Notes: a model not told the origin generated them from the letters alone. A stretch of 64,000 nt of DNA from Desmonostoc muscorum LEGE 12446 (GCF_015207005.2 NZ_JADEXS020000001.1:1550001-1614000); one strand, 5' to 3'. Numbered from the stretch's first letter, positions 45,915 to 54,975 are shown. Program-made: numbers and translations.

Positions 45915-46652
45915 CTATCCTTCATAATCCATAAGGACTTGCACCCAGTGTGGTGGGCGGGGAATGGGGTTGCCCAGGCGGTCAAAAAGCAGCCATGCAG
46001 CTAGGTGTACTACAAAGAGGTAGATAAAGTTGTTGAGTACAATCAAAGCGATCGCGCCTATTTGAATCAAAAACACACTGGGACTCGCCAATAAACTCAA
46101 CTTTAGAAATACCCACTCGATAAACTCAGTCACCTGGGTAATTACATAAACCCAGAGGTCTTCACCTGATAACACAGATAATAACCACAACCGAAAAAAG
46201 ACTCCCAAAGTACCCAACAGCGTACCCAAGGTGATGGAAACTATCCAGGGAACACGACGACGATACCACGTCGCACCTAAAAGCACGCCCATAAAGCCGT
46301 AGGGCATGACAAATAGCAAACTGCGGGCTGGCCCCATCAGTACTGTCAGCAGCAACCCAGAAGTGAGTGCTGCCATCCATGCTGCTCGTCTGTCCCAACG
46401 GAGATAAACTAGAGCGATCGGCACTGGAAAAAATATCCGCAAAACTGGGCCTAAAGGAAAGTAAAAATTAATAAACCAAATTAGGCTAGCAGTACTGGCT
46501 AAAAAGGCTGTTTCCACCATCCTCAAGGGCGTATCAGCCTTAAGTTGAGGACGGCTTAATTCTTGTTTGTCTAACCAATGATTGGCGGGAGTTTCAGATT
46601 CTGGTGATGGTTCGTCTTCTGGCTCATCGGGCAGAGAATTTAAAATGCTCAT
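45915..46652 (-). CDS. DUF2232 family membrane protein
   Basis: 245 aa. An acidic, Pro-rich N-terminal tail (PDEPEDEPSPESETP, residues 8-22) is followed by six to seven hydrophobic segments from residue 48 on, including MVETAFLASTASLIWFINFYF and the conserved FFPVPIALVYLRWDRRAAW. This is the DUF2232 (YybS-like) family; cyanobacterial members are common and uncharacterised. Start ATG 46652. The small RHH gene lies 38 bp upstream on the same strand. Confidence 0.78.
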   Translation of the reverse strand: MSILNSLPDEPEDEPSPESETPANHWLDKQELSRPQLKADTPLRMVETAFLASTASLIWFINFYFPLGPVLRIFFPVPIALVYLRWDRRAAWMAALTSGLLLTVLMGPARSLLFVMPYGFMGVLLGATWYRRRVPWIVSITLGTLLGTLGVFFRLWLLSVLSGEDLWVYVITQVTEFIEWVFLKLSLLASPSVFLIQIGAIALIVLNNFIYLFVVHLAAWLLFDRLGNPIPRPPHWVQVLMDYEG

Positions 46653-46682
46653 ATTTTGACAAGTTTTAACGTGTCGCGGAAG

Positions 46683-46714
46683 TCCCCACCCTATGAGTAC
46701 ATTGAGGGTGGGGA
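46683..46714. terminator. Strong hairpin overlapping the end of the RHH gene
   Basis: TCCCCACCCT (46683-46692) pairs with AGGGTGGGGA (46705-46714) around a 12-nt loop. It overlaps the stop codon of the small RHH gene. It lacks a clear U-tract on the minus strand, so it could be an mRNA 3' stabiliser or a mobile-element end rather than a classical terminator. Confidence 0.6.
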
Positions 46715-46861
46715 TGAGGAGTCGTCAATCTTAGGACTAGGCAGCCTGTCGATCCAATCCTCAACCAACTGCGTAACTGTTTTTTCTTTGCTTTGTGCAT
46801 AAGCCTTAAGTTTGTCGTTCCGTTTCTGCGATAACCTAACTCTGATGGATCTTTCTTTCAT
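46691..46861 (-). CDS. Small ribbon-helix-helix (CopG/Arc-like) protein
   Basis: 56 aa from ATG (complement 46859-46861). Residues 4-40 fit an RHH DNA-binding fold: a strand RSIRVRLSQKRNDKLKAYA, then KEKTVTQLVEDWIDRL. The C-terminus is short and Ser/Pro-rich. Such proteins act as autorepressors, often as antitoxins. No toxin partner is next to it. It is divergent from the structured RNA that begins about 70 bp away, and the intervening sequence contains an AT palindrome-like stretch (ATACATATATATTAT) that could be an operator. Confidence 0.7.
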   Translation of the reverse strand: MKERSIRVRLSQKRNDKLKAYAQSKEKTVTQLVEDWIDRLPSPKIDDSSSPPSMYS

Positions 46862-46929
46862 GAAGTATCACTGCTATGGATACATATATATTATGATCTC
46901 AATGGTCGATGACCCACCCAAACGGCTCA

Positions 46930-47252
46930 TAACAAACGGTCACAGTAGCAGTAATATGCTATGCCTTGTCTAAGAGCGTGAGAAAGGGGGAAAGATTCCG
47001 GTCACTGGTTCGCCTATCTACTAAGGCGGTAAAAGATAAGCCACACAGGAATGTACGGTAAAACAATCAAAGTGCCTATGGAAGATGGGCGGCTGCCTGT
47101 GGACGCTGTGTAAGACCAGACGCTCGATGACTCGCTACCGCTACGCTATCATCGGGTTTAGTTCCGAACTCCTAGCAATAGGAATACCTAACGTGGCAAC
47201 GGCGAATTAGACGGGAAACCCGAAAGACGAATAAGACCGTCATTGTTGTAGT
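46930..47252 (+). ncRNA. HEARO-type omega-RNA (IscB-family guide RNA), orphan copy
   Basis: The stretch matches my recollection of HEARO/omega-RNA scaffolds: GGTCACAGTAGCAG near the 5' end, GCGTGAGAAAGGGGGAAAG, GGCGGCTGCCTGTGGACG, then GGGTTTAGTTCCGAACTCC and ACCTAACGTGG, and finally GGGAAACCCGAAAGACGAAT. Local pairing supports structure: CGCC/GGCG (47010-47028), TCCTA-GCAA-TAGGA (47170-47183), GACGG with CCGTC (47210-47241). There is no protein-coding frame. In IscB loci the nuclease gene follows the RNA; here only a hairpin and the opposite-strand Crp/Fnr gene follow. The segment 47118-47154 looks like an inserted Nostoc repeat in a stem loop. The guide would be the flanking bases just 5' of about 46935. 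Confidence 0.72.
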
Positions 47253-47258
47253 TGAAAT

Positions 47259-47298
47259 TGGAAGCCCCTTTTTCAGCGAAGCAAAAAGGGGTACTTCA
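47259..47298 (+). terminator. Hairpin closing the omega-RNA element
   Basis: GAAGCCCCTTTTT (47261-47273) pairs with AAAAAGGGGTACTTC (47284-47298) around CAGCGAAGC. It may be the 3' terminator of the RNA or the right-end hairpin of an IS200/605-like non-autonomous element. It abuts the stop codon of the convergent Crp/Fnr gene. Confidence 0.7.
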
Positions 47299-48000
47299 CA
47301 CTATCATTCTTTCCAAGGCTGACATATCGGGAATACAGATAATGTCTTGATCCCGTTTAATCAAGCCTTTTTTTTCTAGTTTTGTCAATACCCGCGTCAC
47401 CGTTTCCCGTGCCAGTCCGCTCAAACTACTCAATTCCCGATGAGGTAAATTCGGGATTTCAGTTCCTGTTTGCCCTTTTTTTCCCTGTCCTTCTGCCAAA
47501 AACAGCAATGTATCTGCTACCCGTGACTGACTATGAGATTCCCGCAAACGTAATCGGCGATTCACTTGCTGTAAGCGCTCTGCCATTAGTGTTGCTAATC
47601 GGAGTCCTGCCAAGGGTTCCGTTTTAAGTAAATTGCTAAAATCTGAAGCAGGCATACTGCCAATTACCGTTGGGGTTAGGGTAATGACATCAGTAGTTCG
47701 ACGTTTTTCACTTAGAACCGCCATTTCACCAAACAATTCTTCTTTGCCAAGAATATTCAGTGTTACCTCTTTCCCTTCTAAATTATAAGTACGAATTTTT
47801 ACCCATCCCTCTCTGATAAAATACACAGCACCACCCCAGTCATTCTCTAGTACGATCACTTGATTAGCTGGGTGAGTGCGGGTTACAAGATGGGTAAGGG
47901 CTGTTTCCACAACTGCTTCTGGCAAACCCTCAAAAAAGCAGGGCACATATCGGTCTTCCATTAGGGCATTTTTATTCAAGCTGCTATATACAAACGACAT
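47296..48000 (-). CDS. Crp/Fnr-family transcriptional regulator
   Basis: 234 aa (or 220 aa from the internal ATG at 47958). The cyclic-nucleotide-binding-like beta barrel covers about residues 25-140 (GGAVYFIREGWVKIRTYNLE, ELFGEMAVLSEKRRT), and the C-terminal winged helix is HRELSSLSGLARETVTRVLT then KLEKKGLI. The classic cAMP-contact Arg-Ser pair of CRP is not evident (KRRTTD instead), so the ligand may differ or be absent. It is distinct in sequence from NtcA. The target is unknown; it may regulate itself through the 510-bp upstream region. Confidence 0.88.
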   Translation of the reverse strand: MSFVYSSLNKNALMEDRYVPCFFEGLPEAVVETALTHLVTRTHPANQVIVLENDWGGAVYFIREGWVKIRTYNLEGKEVTLNILGKEELFGEMAVLSEKRRTTDVITLTPTVIGSMPASDFSNLLKTEPLAGLRLATLMAERLQQVNRRLRLRESHSQSRVADTLLFLAEGQGKKGQTGTEIPNLPHRELSSLSGLARETVTRVLTKLEKKGLIKRDQDIICIPDMSALERMIV

Positions 48001-48511
48001 ACAAGAGCATTCTTTTAAGCCTAAGCTATCAGAGCACAGCCACCTTTCAACAATAAAAATAACCTATGCTACACAAAAAAAGCGATCGGAGCGTTTTTCT
48101 AAACAATTTTCACCTATGGGTTTAAATAGGTTAAAAGTTTTGTCAAAACTAGTTACAGCCTGCTGAAGTATTACTTAGGGAGTACCTGTGCTGTAAACTT
48201 GATTACTCTTGGTTACTTAAAAATATAAGCAAACAACATTCATCATACTCAAGCTAGTAAATTATTGCTCACATATTTTAGCGGTTTTGAGCAATCAAGC
48301 TAAGCTTGTTAAACAAACACTGACTGAAGATTGCCACTCCTCCCAGTAATCCATAACATAATGAGAGTCACAAGTCCAAGTAGCGGCTCCTGCCACTCAA
48401 AACTTCTCCTATGGGAGACGCTGTGCGTAGCTTGCTTCCCCGTAGGGGCACGGTGACTGTAAAGTAATTGTCACATTAGTTGACATAAAGTTCTAGCTAA
48501 GGTATAGAAAA
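48001..48511. other. Intergenic with one Nostoc-type repeat
   Basis: A spacer of 510 bp between divergent genes. It contains a dispersed repeat at about 48405-48450 (CTTCTCCTATGGGAGACGCT then GTGCGTAGCTTGCTTCCCCG). A short open frame at 47876-48166 is antisense to the Crp/Fnr start and is not supported. Confidence 0.5.
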
Positions 48512-51500
48512 GTGACTTCCAGTGCAGATGAAATTCAAAAGCTGATTGCAGACATTGACAACTTACTTGCCAGTGGTGGTAAGCGCCTGTCTAGGTTTTT
48601 CCCTGGTCAGGGACAAGAACCTAAAGAGGTTTTAGAACGAATTCGGGACTTTTTGGTGAGACTACGAGAAAAAGAAGCATTAGAGGGCGGTATCCAAAAT
48701 CAATCTTTGAGAGAACCGCGATCGCCCTTGGCGTTGGCGGAGCCATCGCCTTTATTAACAAAATTTACCGATCAAAGCCATAACCAGCTTTTATTACCAC
48801 CATCCGAACCCACTCAAGAACACAGTACCGTTGAAGCAGGGGAATTAAAAACTGAATTTTCCAAATTGATACAGCCATTAAGGGCCGAATTAGAAGGACT
48901 ATTACAAGAACGAGCCACTCTCGTCCAAGAAATTCGGCAGTTAGAACAAAAGCGATTGCAAAACTACTCCCTGGCGCAGCAGTTGACAAACCAAGAGCAG
49001 ATGATTACCGAGTTTTTACAGGTACTCATGAGTCGCCTTGTGCCAACTTTAACGCCATTGGTAGCACAGACTTTAGCTAATTCCCCCAGTTCTTCAGCAG
49101 GAATCGATCGCCCAAACTCACAACCAGTATCTTTTGCAACTCAACCTTTTTTAGAATCCCCAGACCGTGTAGAGCAGTTAACACAGCTGGCTCAGGAGTT
49201 AGATCAACGCTTACTATCACTAGATGGGACTGTGAATGTTGTTTTTGAGGCACTACAACGCAACATTAACACCTATTACGAGTCTTTATCCCAAGCACTG
49301 GCAAGAATGCATAGCAAGGGAATGCAGGGCGAACAGTTGATGGCCAGCTTTCTCAACAATTTAACCCAGTATTTGCAGCAACAATCCCCTAGTTCCCAGT
49401 CATCTCTTCTGGAGGGAGAAGCTGAAACACCACCTGCATCACTAGCTTACCCAACTGATATCGATGCTGAATTTCCACTTCTAGAACTGATACAGCCAGA
49501 AACTTCGTCAATTAATCCTGAGCAACAAACTACTACTCTCACAGAAGATTTAGATGCAGTGCTGTTGCAGCTTGGCTTAGAGTCGTCTCAATCTTCCGAA
49601 AGTCCAGCTGAATTACCGGAAGATATTTCTGCGTTAATTGCTGATGAAGTAGATCAACTTTATGCCAGTTTGTTTGGTACTGGTAGTGATTCATCAAGTT
49701 CTGTTACAACTCCTCCATCAACTTTGAATACCCCTGAGGAGACACCTGTTCTCCCCCCCACTGTTGATTCTGAGGTTGTGACACCTGATACATCTTTGGA
49801 AAAATCAGACACAGATTTTTTCGATCTCAGCAATGCTCAGGATGCTATAGAAACTAAAGATTCAGCGGAAGGACTATTTTTTGCAGAGGATACTGACCTA
49901 GCCTTGCCACCAGTAATTTCCGTAGCAGAGAGTTTGCCTTTGGAACTCAGCAATCAGCCAGAAGTTGCTGATACAATTAGCACCTTAACTGATTTATTAC
50001 CTGATGTAGGTAATGAACAGCAACTTCTGGAAGTACCATCAGCTGTGAATAATGCCACAACTACAGCACCACTTACTCCAGAAATACCAGAAATTGCGAT
50101 CGCCACAGATGCCACAAGCGATCGCCTTGAACCCTCTTTAGATAACTATATTCCAGCTTCGCCACAAGAAAACCTACTTTCTTTAGAGTCAAATCAGACT
50201 CCAGTCATCCCTGATATTTCCTTAGATGAAGAACAGTTGCAGCAATTAGACCTGGATTTGGCTAATTTTGATCGACAGCTAAATTCTGACTTGCAACCAG
50301 CTAGTAACTTAGATATTTCTCAGGAATCTGTTGCTACAATCCAAGACACAATCCCCACAATTTCCCCTGAGCAAGGGCTAGAAAATCTCCAAATAGCAAC
50401 AAACAGTCTGGCAGTTCCCCAGATAGAAACTAACTTAGATTTAGACCCAAAAACTGAAAAAAAAAAGCAAGAGACAACTCCTGTTTCAGAAAGTTATTTA
50501 CCTCCCAATTCCAACTCGATAAACAATATAGAAGTTTCATCCAAAGTTCTGGAATCAGTGTGGTATTTAGGAATTGATTTGGGTACAACAGGAATTTCCG
50601 CTGCATTGTTAAATAGTTCTTCTTTGGTTGTACATCCTATCTACTGGTCAGCAGAAAATCCACCGGGAACAAGTTCTTTTCAGCAATCGTTTCGTTTACC
50701 AACAGAGGTTTATCTGCCAACAGCTTCTGTACCCCACGGGGAAAATGAAAGTATCGAATCACATGAGCAGACAGCACCTGCGGCTGTTGCCCAAGATAAG
50801 AATCCTGCGCCACCCAACTCCACAGCAGATTCAACAAACAATCTTTATTCGGCGCAGTTGAAACCTTATTTACAAGTAGCCATTCCCTACAAGAGTGAAC
50901 GCCAAAAATGGGAACCTGTTTTGCAATTAAATGAATTTTCGGCAGGGCCTTTAATTTGGGTTGTGCGATCGCTCTCTAAACTGCTGTTAACTCTCAAGCG
51001 CGATCGAGCTAGTACCACTCCTAGTTTAATGGCTGCTGCTGTTGGGATTAGCGAACAAAATTTTCCTCAGATTATTAATAATATTGCTGGTGTAATTTGC
51101 ACTTGTCCATCTAGTTGGTCAGAACAATATCGCTTCAACGTCAGAGAAGCTGTACTCACTAGCAAGCTGATCCGACATCCCCAGCAAGTCTTTTTTGTCG
51201 AAGAAGCGATCGCTAGTCTACTTCCAGAACTTGATGCTGCTAAGGGTGAGCAAATAAAATTAAAATTAAACCAAGACCAAGATTCTCATCCTGCAAAAAC
51301 CAGCGAAAATTCCCTTGTGGGCAACACCCTTGTGATTAATATTGGCGCAGCTGCTACAGAAATGTTGCTAGTCGATGTACCAGAAACCCTAGCACAATTG
51401 ACATACAATGATTTCATGCTGCACAGTTTTGCTTATGCTGGCAAGGGAATTGAACAAGACATTATCTGTCAGCTGCTTTTGCCACCTAAATCTCGCCAGT

Positions 51501-52480
51501 CACGTTTAGAAAGCGAAAGCGAGAGTAAAACTGCCACCACTAATCCCTGGCAATGGCAACCGTCAATTCCCGGTTTAGACCAAATGCATTGGCAGACTTT
51601 GGGATTGGAAGAATTAGAACTACCCAGAGTTGGCGAACCGGATATCACGGCTCGAATTCGTCTCCAGCAGCGCCTAGAAAGTTCTTTGCTGGGACAGGCG
51701 GTATTAGATGCAGCACTAGCTTTGAAGCTGATTTTACAACACCAAGACACTTTTACCTTGGAATTAGCCGATCAGCGATGGATTTTACGGCGACGAGACT
51801 TAGAAAGCCAAGTATTTATCCCCTTTGTCCGCCGTTTGAACCGCGAACTGAACAAATTATTGGTAGCTCGTGGTATTCCCACAGAAGCAATTAATCAAGC
51901 TATCCTCACTGGTGGAGTAGCTTGTATCGGGACGGTGAACCGTTGGCTACGGCAAAAACTCCCCAGCGCGAAAATTATTCAAGATTTATATCTCGGCGAA
52001 AACGGCGCTCCTAATTGCAGTCGAGTTGCCTATGGTTTGGCGATGCTACCTTTGCATCCCCAGATATTAGATATACCCAGACAACAATACACTGATTATT
52101 TCCTGTTTACAGAATTGCTGCGCCTGCTACCAGATCGACCCTTATCTTTCGGTGAAGTTATCCAGCTATTTGAGGGTCGTGGAATCAATACCCGCAGTTG
52201 TCAGCAACGCCTGTTAGCTTTTTTGGAAGGTGAATTACCTTCCGGTTTGATACCTTCAGTCATAGACTCAACTTGGCTCACCCAGACTTCCCAAGAAAAT
52301 CCTGACTATCAGGCGATCGCCACTGCACCACTTTTTGAAAAACAAGGCAGTCTCACCTATCGTCCCAATTCCCAACAACTTTTGTCTTTGCGTCGCTATC
52401 TCGATGCAATCAAGGCTAGCAATCAGCAATCACTTGAGGAACCATATACAGTAAATTTTGCCCTAGAAGTTCATAATTAA
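48512..52480 (+). CDS. Large protein with C-terminal Hsp70/actin-like ATPase domain
   Basis: 1322 aa from GTG 48512. Three regions: a helical, coiled-coil N-terminus (about 1-310, for example LEGLLQERATLVQEIRQLEQ), a long acidic Ser/Thr/Pro-rich disordered linker (about 310-670), and an Hsp70-like ATPase from about 683 (YLGIDLGTTGISAALLN phosphate-1 loop, NTLVINIGAAATEMLL phosphate-2, AILTGGVACIGTVNRWL adenosine motif). It lacks the standard Hsp70 substrate-binding domain; the N-terminal coiled coil may take that role. Probably a cyanobacteria-specific chaperone-like or scaffold protein. Function not known. Confidence 0.82.
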   Translation: MTSSADEIQKLIADIDNLLASGGKRLSRFFPGQGQEPKEVLERIRDFLVRLREKEALEGGIQNQSLREPRSPLALAEPSPLLTKFTDQSHNQLLLPPSEPTQEHSTVEAGELKTEFSKLIQPLRAELEGLLQERATLVQEIRQLEQKRLQNYSLAQQLTNQEQMITEFLQVLMSRLVPTLTPLVAQTLANSPSSSAGIDRPNSQPVSFATQPFLESPDRVEQLTQLAQELDQRLLSLDGTVNVVFEALQRNINTYYESLSQALARMHSKGMQGEQLMASFLNNLTQYLQQQSPSSQSSLLEGEAETPPASLAYPTDIDAEFPLLELIQPETSSINPEQQTTTLTEDLDAVLLQLGLESSQSSESPAELPEDISALIADEVDQLYASLFGTGSDSSSSVTTPPSTLNTPEETPVLPPTVDSEVVTPDTSLEKSDTDFFDLSNAQDAIETKDSAEGLFFAEDTDLALPPVISVAESLPLELSNQPEVADTISTLTDLLPDVGNEQQLLEVPSAVNNATTTAPLTPEIPEIAIATDATSDRLEPSLDNYIPASPQENLLSLESNQTPVIPDISLDEEQLQQLDLDLANFDRQLNSDLQPASNLDISQESVATIQDTIPTISPEQGLENLQIATNSLAVPQIETNLDLDPKTEKKKQETTPVSESYLPPNSNSINNIEVSSKVLESVWYLGIDLGTTGISAALLNSSSLVVHPIYWSAENPPGTSSFQQSFRLPTEVYLPTASVPHGENESIESHEQTAPAAVAQDKNPAPPNSTADSTNNLYSAQLKPYLQVAIPYKSERQKWEPVLQLNEFSAGPLIWVVRSLSKLLLTLKRDRASTTPSLMAAAVGISEQNFPQIINNIAGVICTCPSSWSEQYRFNVREAVLTSKLIRHPQQVFFVEEAIASLLPELDAAKGEQIKLKLNQDQDSHPAKTSENSLVGNTLVINIGAAATEMLLVDVPETLAQLTYNDFMLHSFAYAGKGIEQDIICQLLLPPKSRQSRLESESESKTATTNPWQWQPSIPGLDQMHWQTLGLEELELPRVGEPDITARIRLQQRLESSLLGQAVLDAALALKLILQHQDTFTLELADQRWILRRRDLESQVFIPFVRRLNRELNKLLVARGIPTEAINQAILTGGVACIGTVNRWLRQKLPSAKIIQDLYLGENGAPNCSRVAYGLAMLPLHPQILDIPRQQYTDYFLFTELLRLLPDRPLSFGEVIQLFEGRGINTRSCQQRLLAFLEGELPSGLIPSVIDSTWLTQTSQENPDYQAIATAPLFEKQGSLTYRPNSQQLLSLRRYLDAIKASNQQSLEEPYTVNFALEVHN

Positions 52481-52778
52481 GGTTAGTGCCGCTACAAGCA
52501 GCCAAATTGTGAGTAAAAGTATGGTTTACTCACAAAATTTTGTGTCTGGTTCTAATAGCATTATTTTTGGTTTTTTTACAGGAAAATACTGGAAATTTAC
52601 AATATGCCTGGTTAATTGAAAGATTCTGTAAACTTTAGGTTTTCGGTTTTTTTCTAGTTAGACTTTTGTGTATGTTAGCACTCAGTAGAGACGACAAAAA
52701 CATTAAAAGTCCTATAAAGATTATGTCGATGTCTGCACTACTGATGCAAAAATTCCTGTTGTAGTTCAGCTAACTCTT
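52481..52778. other. Intergenic, nothing recognised
   Basis: AT-rich spacer of 298 bp. Contains an inverted TGTGAGTAAAAGT / GGTTTACTCACA pair (52509-52534) right after the large ATPase gene, which could act as its terminator hairpin. Confidence 0.45.
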
Positions 52779-53426
52779 GTGATTTATTCTTATTCCCTTG
52801 ATTGCTCGCAACAGCCGTCACATCCCTCAACTGTAAGCTTGGCAAAACGATTAATTGACATTGTTGGAGCCATTGTCGGGCTGATTATTACATTTTTTGT
52901 AGCGATTCCCGTAGCAGTTGTTACCTTGATTTCCGATCCAAATCCAATATTTTATTCTCAAATTCGCTGCGGTTTGAATGGAAAACCCTTCCGGATGTGG
53001 AAATTCCGTTCTATGGTTATGGATGCCGATAAACTCAAGTATTTAGTTGAAAATCAAGCCAAAGGTCACATCTTTAAATCTGTTGACGATCCTCGAATTA
53101 CTCCTGTGGGTAAATTTTTGCGGCGTACTAGCTTAGACGAATTTCCACAATTTTGGAATGTCTTGGTAGGGGACATGAGCTTAGTAGGTACTCGTCCACC
53201 AACTCTTGATGAAGTCAAGCATTACGATGCACACCACTGGGATAGATTGCGAGTCAAGCCAGGCATTACTGGAGAATGGCAGGCTAATGGACGCTCAAGC
53301 ATCACAGACTTTGAAACCATTGTCAAGATGGATATAGATTATCAACGTAAGTGGTCTGTAACTTACGACTTGAGTCTAATTATGAAAACAATTTGGGTAG
53401 TTTTGAAAAAGACTGGTGCTTATTGA
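52779..53426 (+). CDS. Undecaprenyl-phosphate sugar phosphotransferase (bacterial sugar transferase family)
   Basis: 215 aa from GTG 52779. One N-terminal TM helix (about 27-50) precedes the catalytic domain with MWKFRSMVMDAD, DDPRITPVGKFLRRTSLDEF, PQFWNVLVGDMSLVGTRPP and RVKPGITGEWQANGRSSI. It is a minimal polyprenyl-P hexose-1-phosphate transferase that starts a polysaccharide repeat unit at the membrane. A second family member lies at 59450-60208. No other polysaccharide gene is directly adjacent. Confidence 0.9.
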   Translation: MIYSYSLDCSQQPSHPSTVSLAKRLIDIVGAIVGLIITFFVAIPVAVVTLISDPNPIFYSQIRCGLNGKPFRMWKFRSMVMDADKLKYLVENQAKGHIFKSVDDPRITPVGKFLRRTSLDEFPQFWNVLVGDMSLVGTRPPTLDEVKHYDAHHWDRLRVKPGITGEWQANGRSSITDFETIVKMDIDYQRKWSVTYDLSLIMKTIWVVLKKTGAY

Positions 53427-53437
53427 ATTGGGCATTG

Positions 53438-53549
53438 GGCATTGGGCATTGAAGATTGGTTATTTCTTCCCCTGCCTCCCCTGCTCCCCCTGCCTCCCCT
53501 GCTCCCCCTGCTCCTTCTACTCCCTCATCCCCGCGTCCCCGCGTCTTCT
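53438..53549. repeat. CCCCTGCCTCCCCTGCT minisatellite
   Basis: Three TGGGCATTGGGCATTG-type units (53429-53452) and five CCCCTGC(C/T)(T/C)C units (53468-53512), then CCCCGCGTCCCCGCGTC. Located between convergent genes. Confidence 0.85.
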
Positions 53550-54386
53550 TCACCCCTTCACCCCGCTACCAGTTTCCGTGGGTACAATGTAACGTTGTAA
53601 AAACACAAATAGTAATAATACTGGGGCGATCGCAATTACAGAACCAGCTGCTACCAACCGCCAATCAAGGGAAAATGTACCTGCTAGCTTGGCGACTCCC
53701 AAGGGAAGGGTGTATAAATTTTCGTCTTGGATGACAATTAAAGGCCACAAAAAGTCACTCCAAGCACCAATAAATACAAAAATAGCTAAAGTTACTAATG
53801 CTGGGCGAATTGCTGGTAACATCACATACCACCACAAACCTAACTCCGAGCTGCCATCCATACGGGCAGCTTCTTCTATTTCTTTGGGAACGCTGATGAA
53901 AGCTTGGCGCAATAGAAAAATCCCAAAGGCAGAAGCTAAGCTGGGAAAAATCATCCCTAAATAAGTATTTCTCAAACCCAACTGGACTGTCAAAATGTAA
54001 AGAGGAATCATCACAATCTGGAAGGGAATCATAATCGTAGAGACAATGGCCACAAAAATCCAGTCTCGCCCCACAAATGATAACCTTGCCAAGGGATAGG
54101 CAGCTAAAGCGCAAAACAGCAGATTTAAGCCAACAGTCAGCACTGACACCAAGGTGCTGTTATATAAATATTGTCCAAAAGGTAAAGATTGCCAAACACT
54201 AGAAAAGTTATCCAGTGTAGGCGACGCAGGCAACAACTGTGGCGGCGACTGCAAAATATTTTCCGTAGGTGATTTTAAGGCTGTGCTGATTAGCCACAGC
54301 AAAGGAAAGAGCATCACCAGTGCGATCGCTCCCAATAGCGTATACATTAGCAGAATTTGCGATCGTGATTTTTTAGAGTTCAGCAT
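53550..54386 (-). CDS. Carbohydrate ABC-transporter permease (MalG/UgpE-like)
   Basis: 278 aa from ATG (complement 54384-54386; a GTG at 54434 would add 16 residues without a signal). Six TM segments and the permease EAA loop EIEEAARMDGSSELGLWWYV then MLPAIRPAL, typical of binding-protein-dependent sugar importers. The partner permease, binding protein and ATPase are not nearby, which is common for sugar importers that share an unlinked ATPase but unusual for the second permease. Confidence 0.9.
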   Translation of the reverse strand: MLNSKKSRSQILLMYTLLGAIALVMLFPLLWLISTALKSPTENILQSPPQLLPASPTLDNFSSVWQSLPFGQYLYNSTLVSVLTVGLNLLFCALAAYPLARLSFVGRDWIFVAIVSTIMIPFQIVMIPLYILTVQLGLRNTYLGMIFPSLASAFGIFLLRQAFISVPKEIEEAARMDGSSELGLWWYVMLPAIRPALVTLAIFVFIGAWSDFLWPLIVIQDENLYTLPLGVAKLAGTFSLDWRLVAAGSVIAIAPVLLLFVFLQRYIVPTETGSGVKG

Positions 54387-54434
54387 TTGATTGATTACGA
54401 ATTTTCCTTTGTAATTCAATAGGAATGTAAACAC

Positions 54435-54776
54435 TCACGTGACTTGTTGCTTCTTTTGAAAAATATTTAACGTGTATCTGGCTCTAGTTTTCAGAATATT
54501 TAACTGGTCAACCTGTGCCAATAATCTGTCTAAAATCTCACTTTCTTCGTTTGATAAATGATTTTCAGAATTTTTATTTAATAAGTCTTGTAATTGGATC
54601 TGAACTTTGGGAAATAAGGAATTTTCTGCTAAAGCTTGTAACTCTTCTTTACTTAAACCAATCAATAATTCAGAATCTATAGATAAATTGGTTAGCTGTT
54701 GGTAAGTTTCTAAATCTAACAGTACACCAATTTTTTCTCCCTCTGCATTAGTAACATATTGAACTGAGTCAGACAT
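54435..54776 (-). CDS. Phd/YefM-like antitoxin-type protein
   Basis: 113 aa. The N-terminal QYVTNAEGEKIGVLLDLETY resembles the Phd/YefM beta-strand-helix start, as in many cyanobacterial orphan antitoxins, followed by a long helical, acidic C-terminus (LAENSLFPKVQIQLQDLLNK). No RelE/Doc-type toxin follows; the next gene downstream is the sugar permease. Probably an orphan antitoxin or a stand-alone regulator. Confidence 0.55.
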   Translation of the reverse strand: MSDSVQYVTNAEGEKIGVLLDLETYQQLTNLSIDSELLIGLSKEELQALAENSLFPKVQIQLQDLLNKNSENHLSNEESEILDRLLAQVDQLNILKTRARYTLNIFQKKQQVT

Positions 54777-54855
54777 GGATTTAATTAAAAGTTTGATTAA
54801 TTTTATCGTAACCTATCATCAAAAATCTGGTTGAATAAAAATAAAAACTTAGTAA

Positions 54856-54975
54856 ATGTAGGGTGCGTTATGCCGTAGGCTAACGCACCATCAACAATTC
54901 AAGGTGCGTTGCGCCGCGCGACAACCACATCTCCAATTCCTTCTGAATTCTGAATTCTTACTCCTGAATTCTGCT
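54856..54975. repeat. Dispersed repeats GTAGGGTGCGTTA and GAATTCTGAATTC
   Basis: GTAGGGTGCGTTATGCC...GGCTAACGCACC foldback (54857-54890), a second AAGGTGCGTTGCGCC (54900-54915), then TTCTGAATTCTGAATTC / CTGAATTCTGCTG units (54942-54973). Same families as at 39606-39716 and 23478-23720. Confidence 0.75.

Noticed and set aside
50628..50861. Internal open frame in the Hsp70-like gene
   Set aside because: Lies wholly inside the large, clearly coding frame and shows no domain.
42241..54386. Solute-binding lipoprotein and sugar permease as one transporter
   Set aside because: They are 10 kb apart and of different substrate classes (polyamine/iron-like versus carbohydrate).
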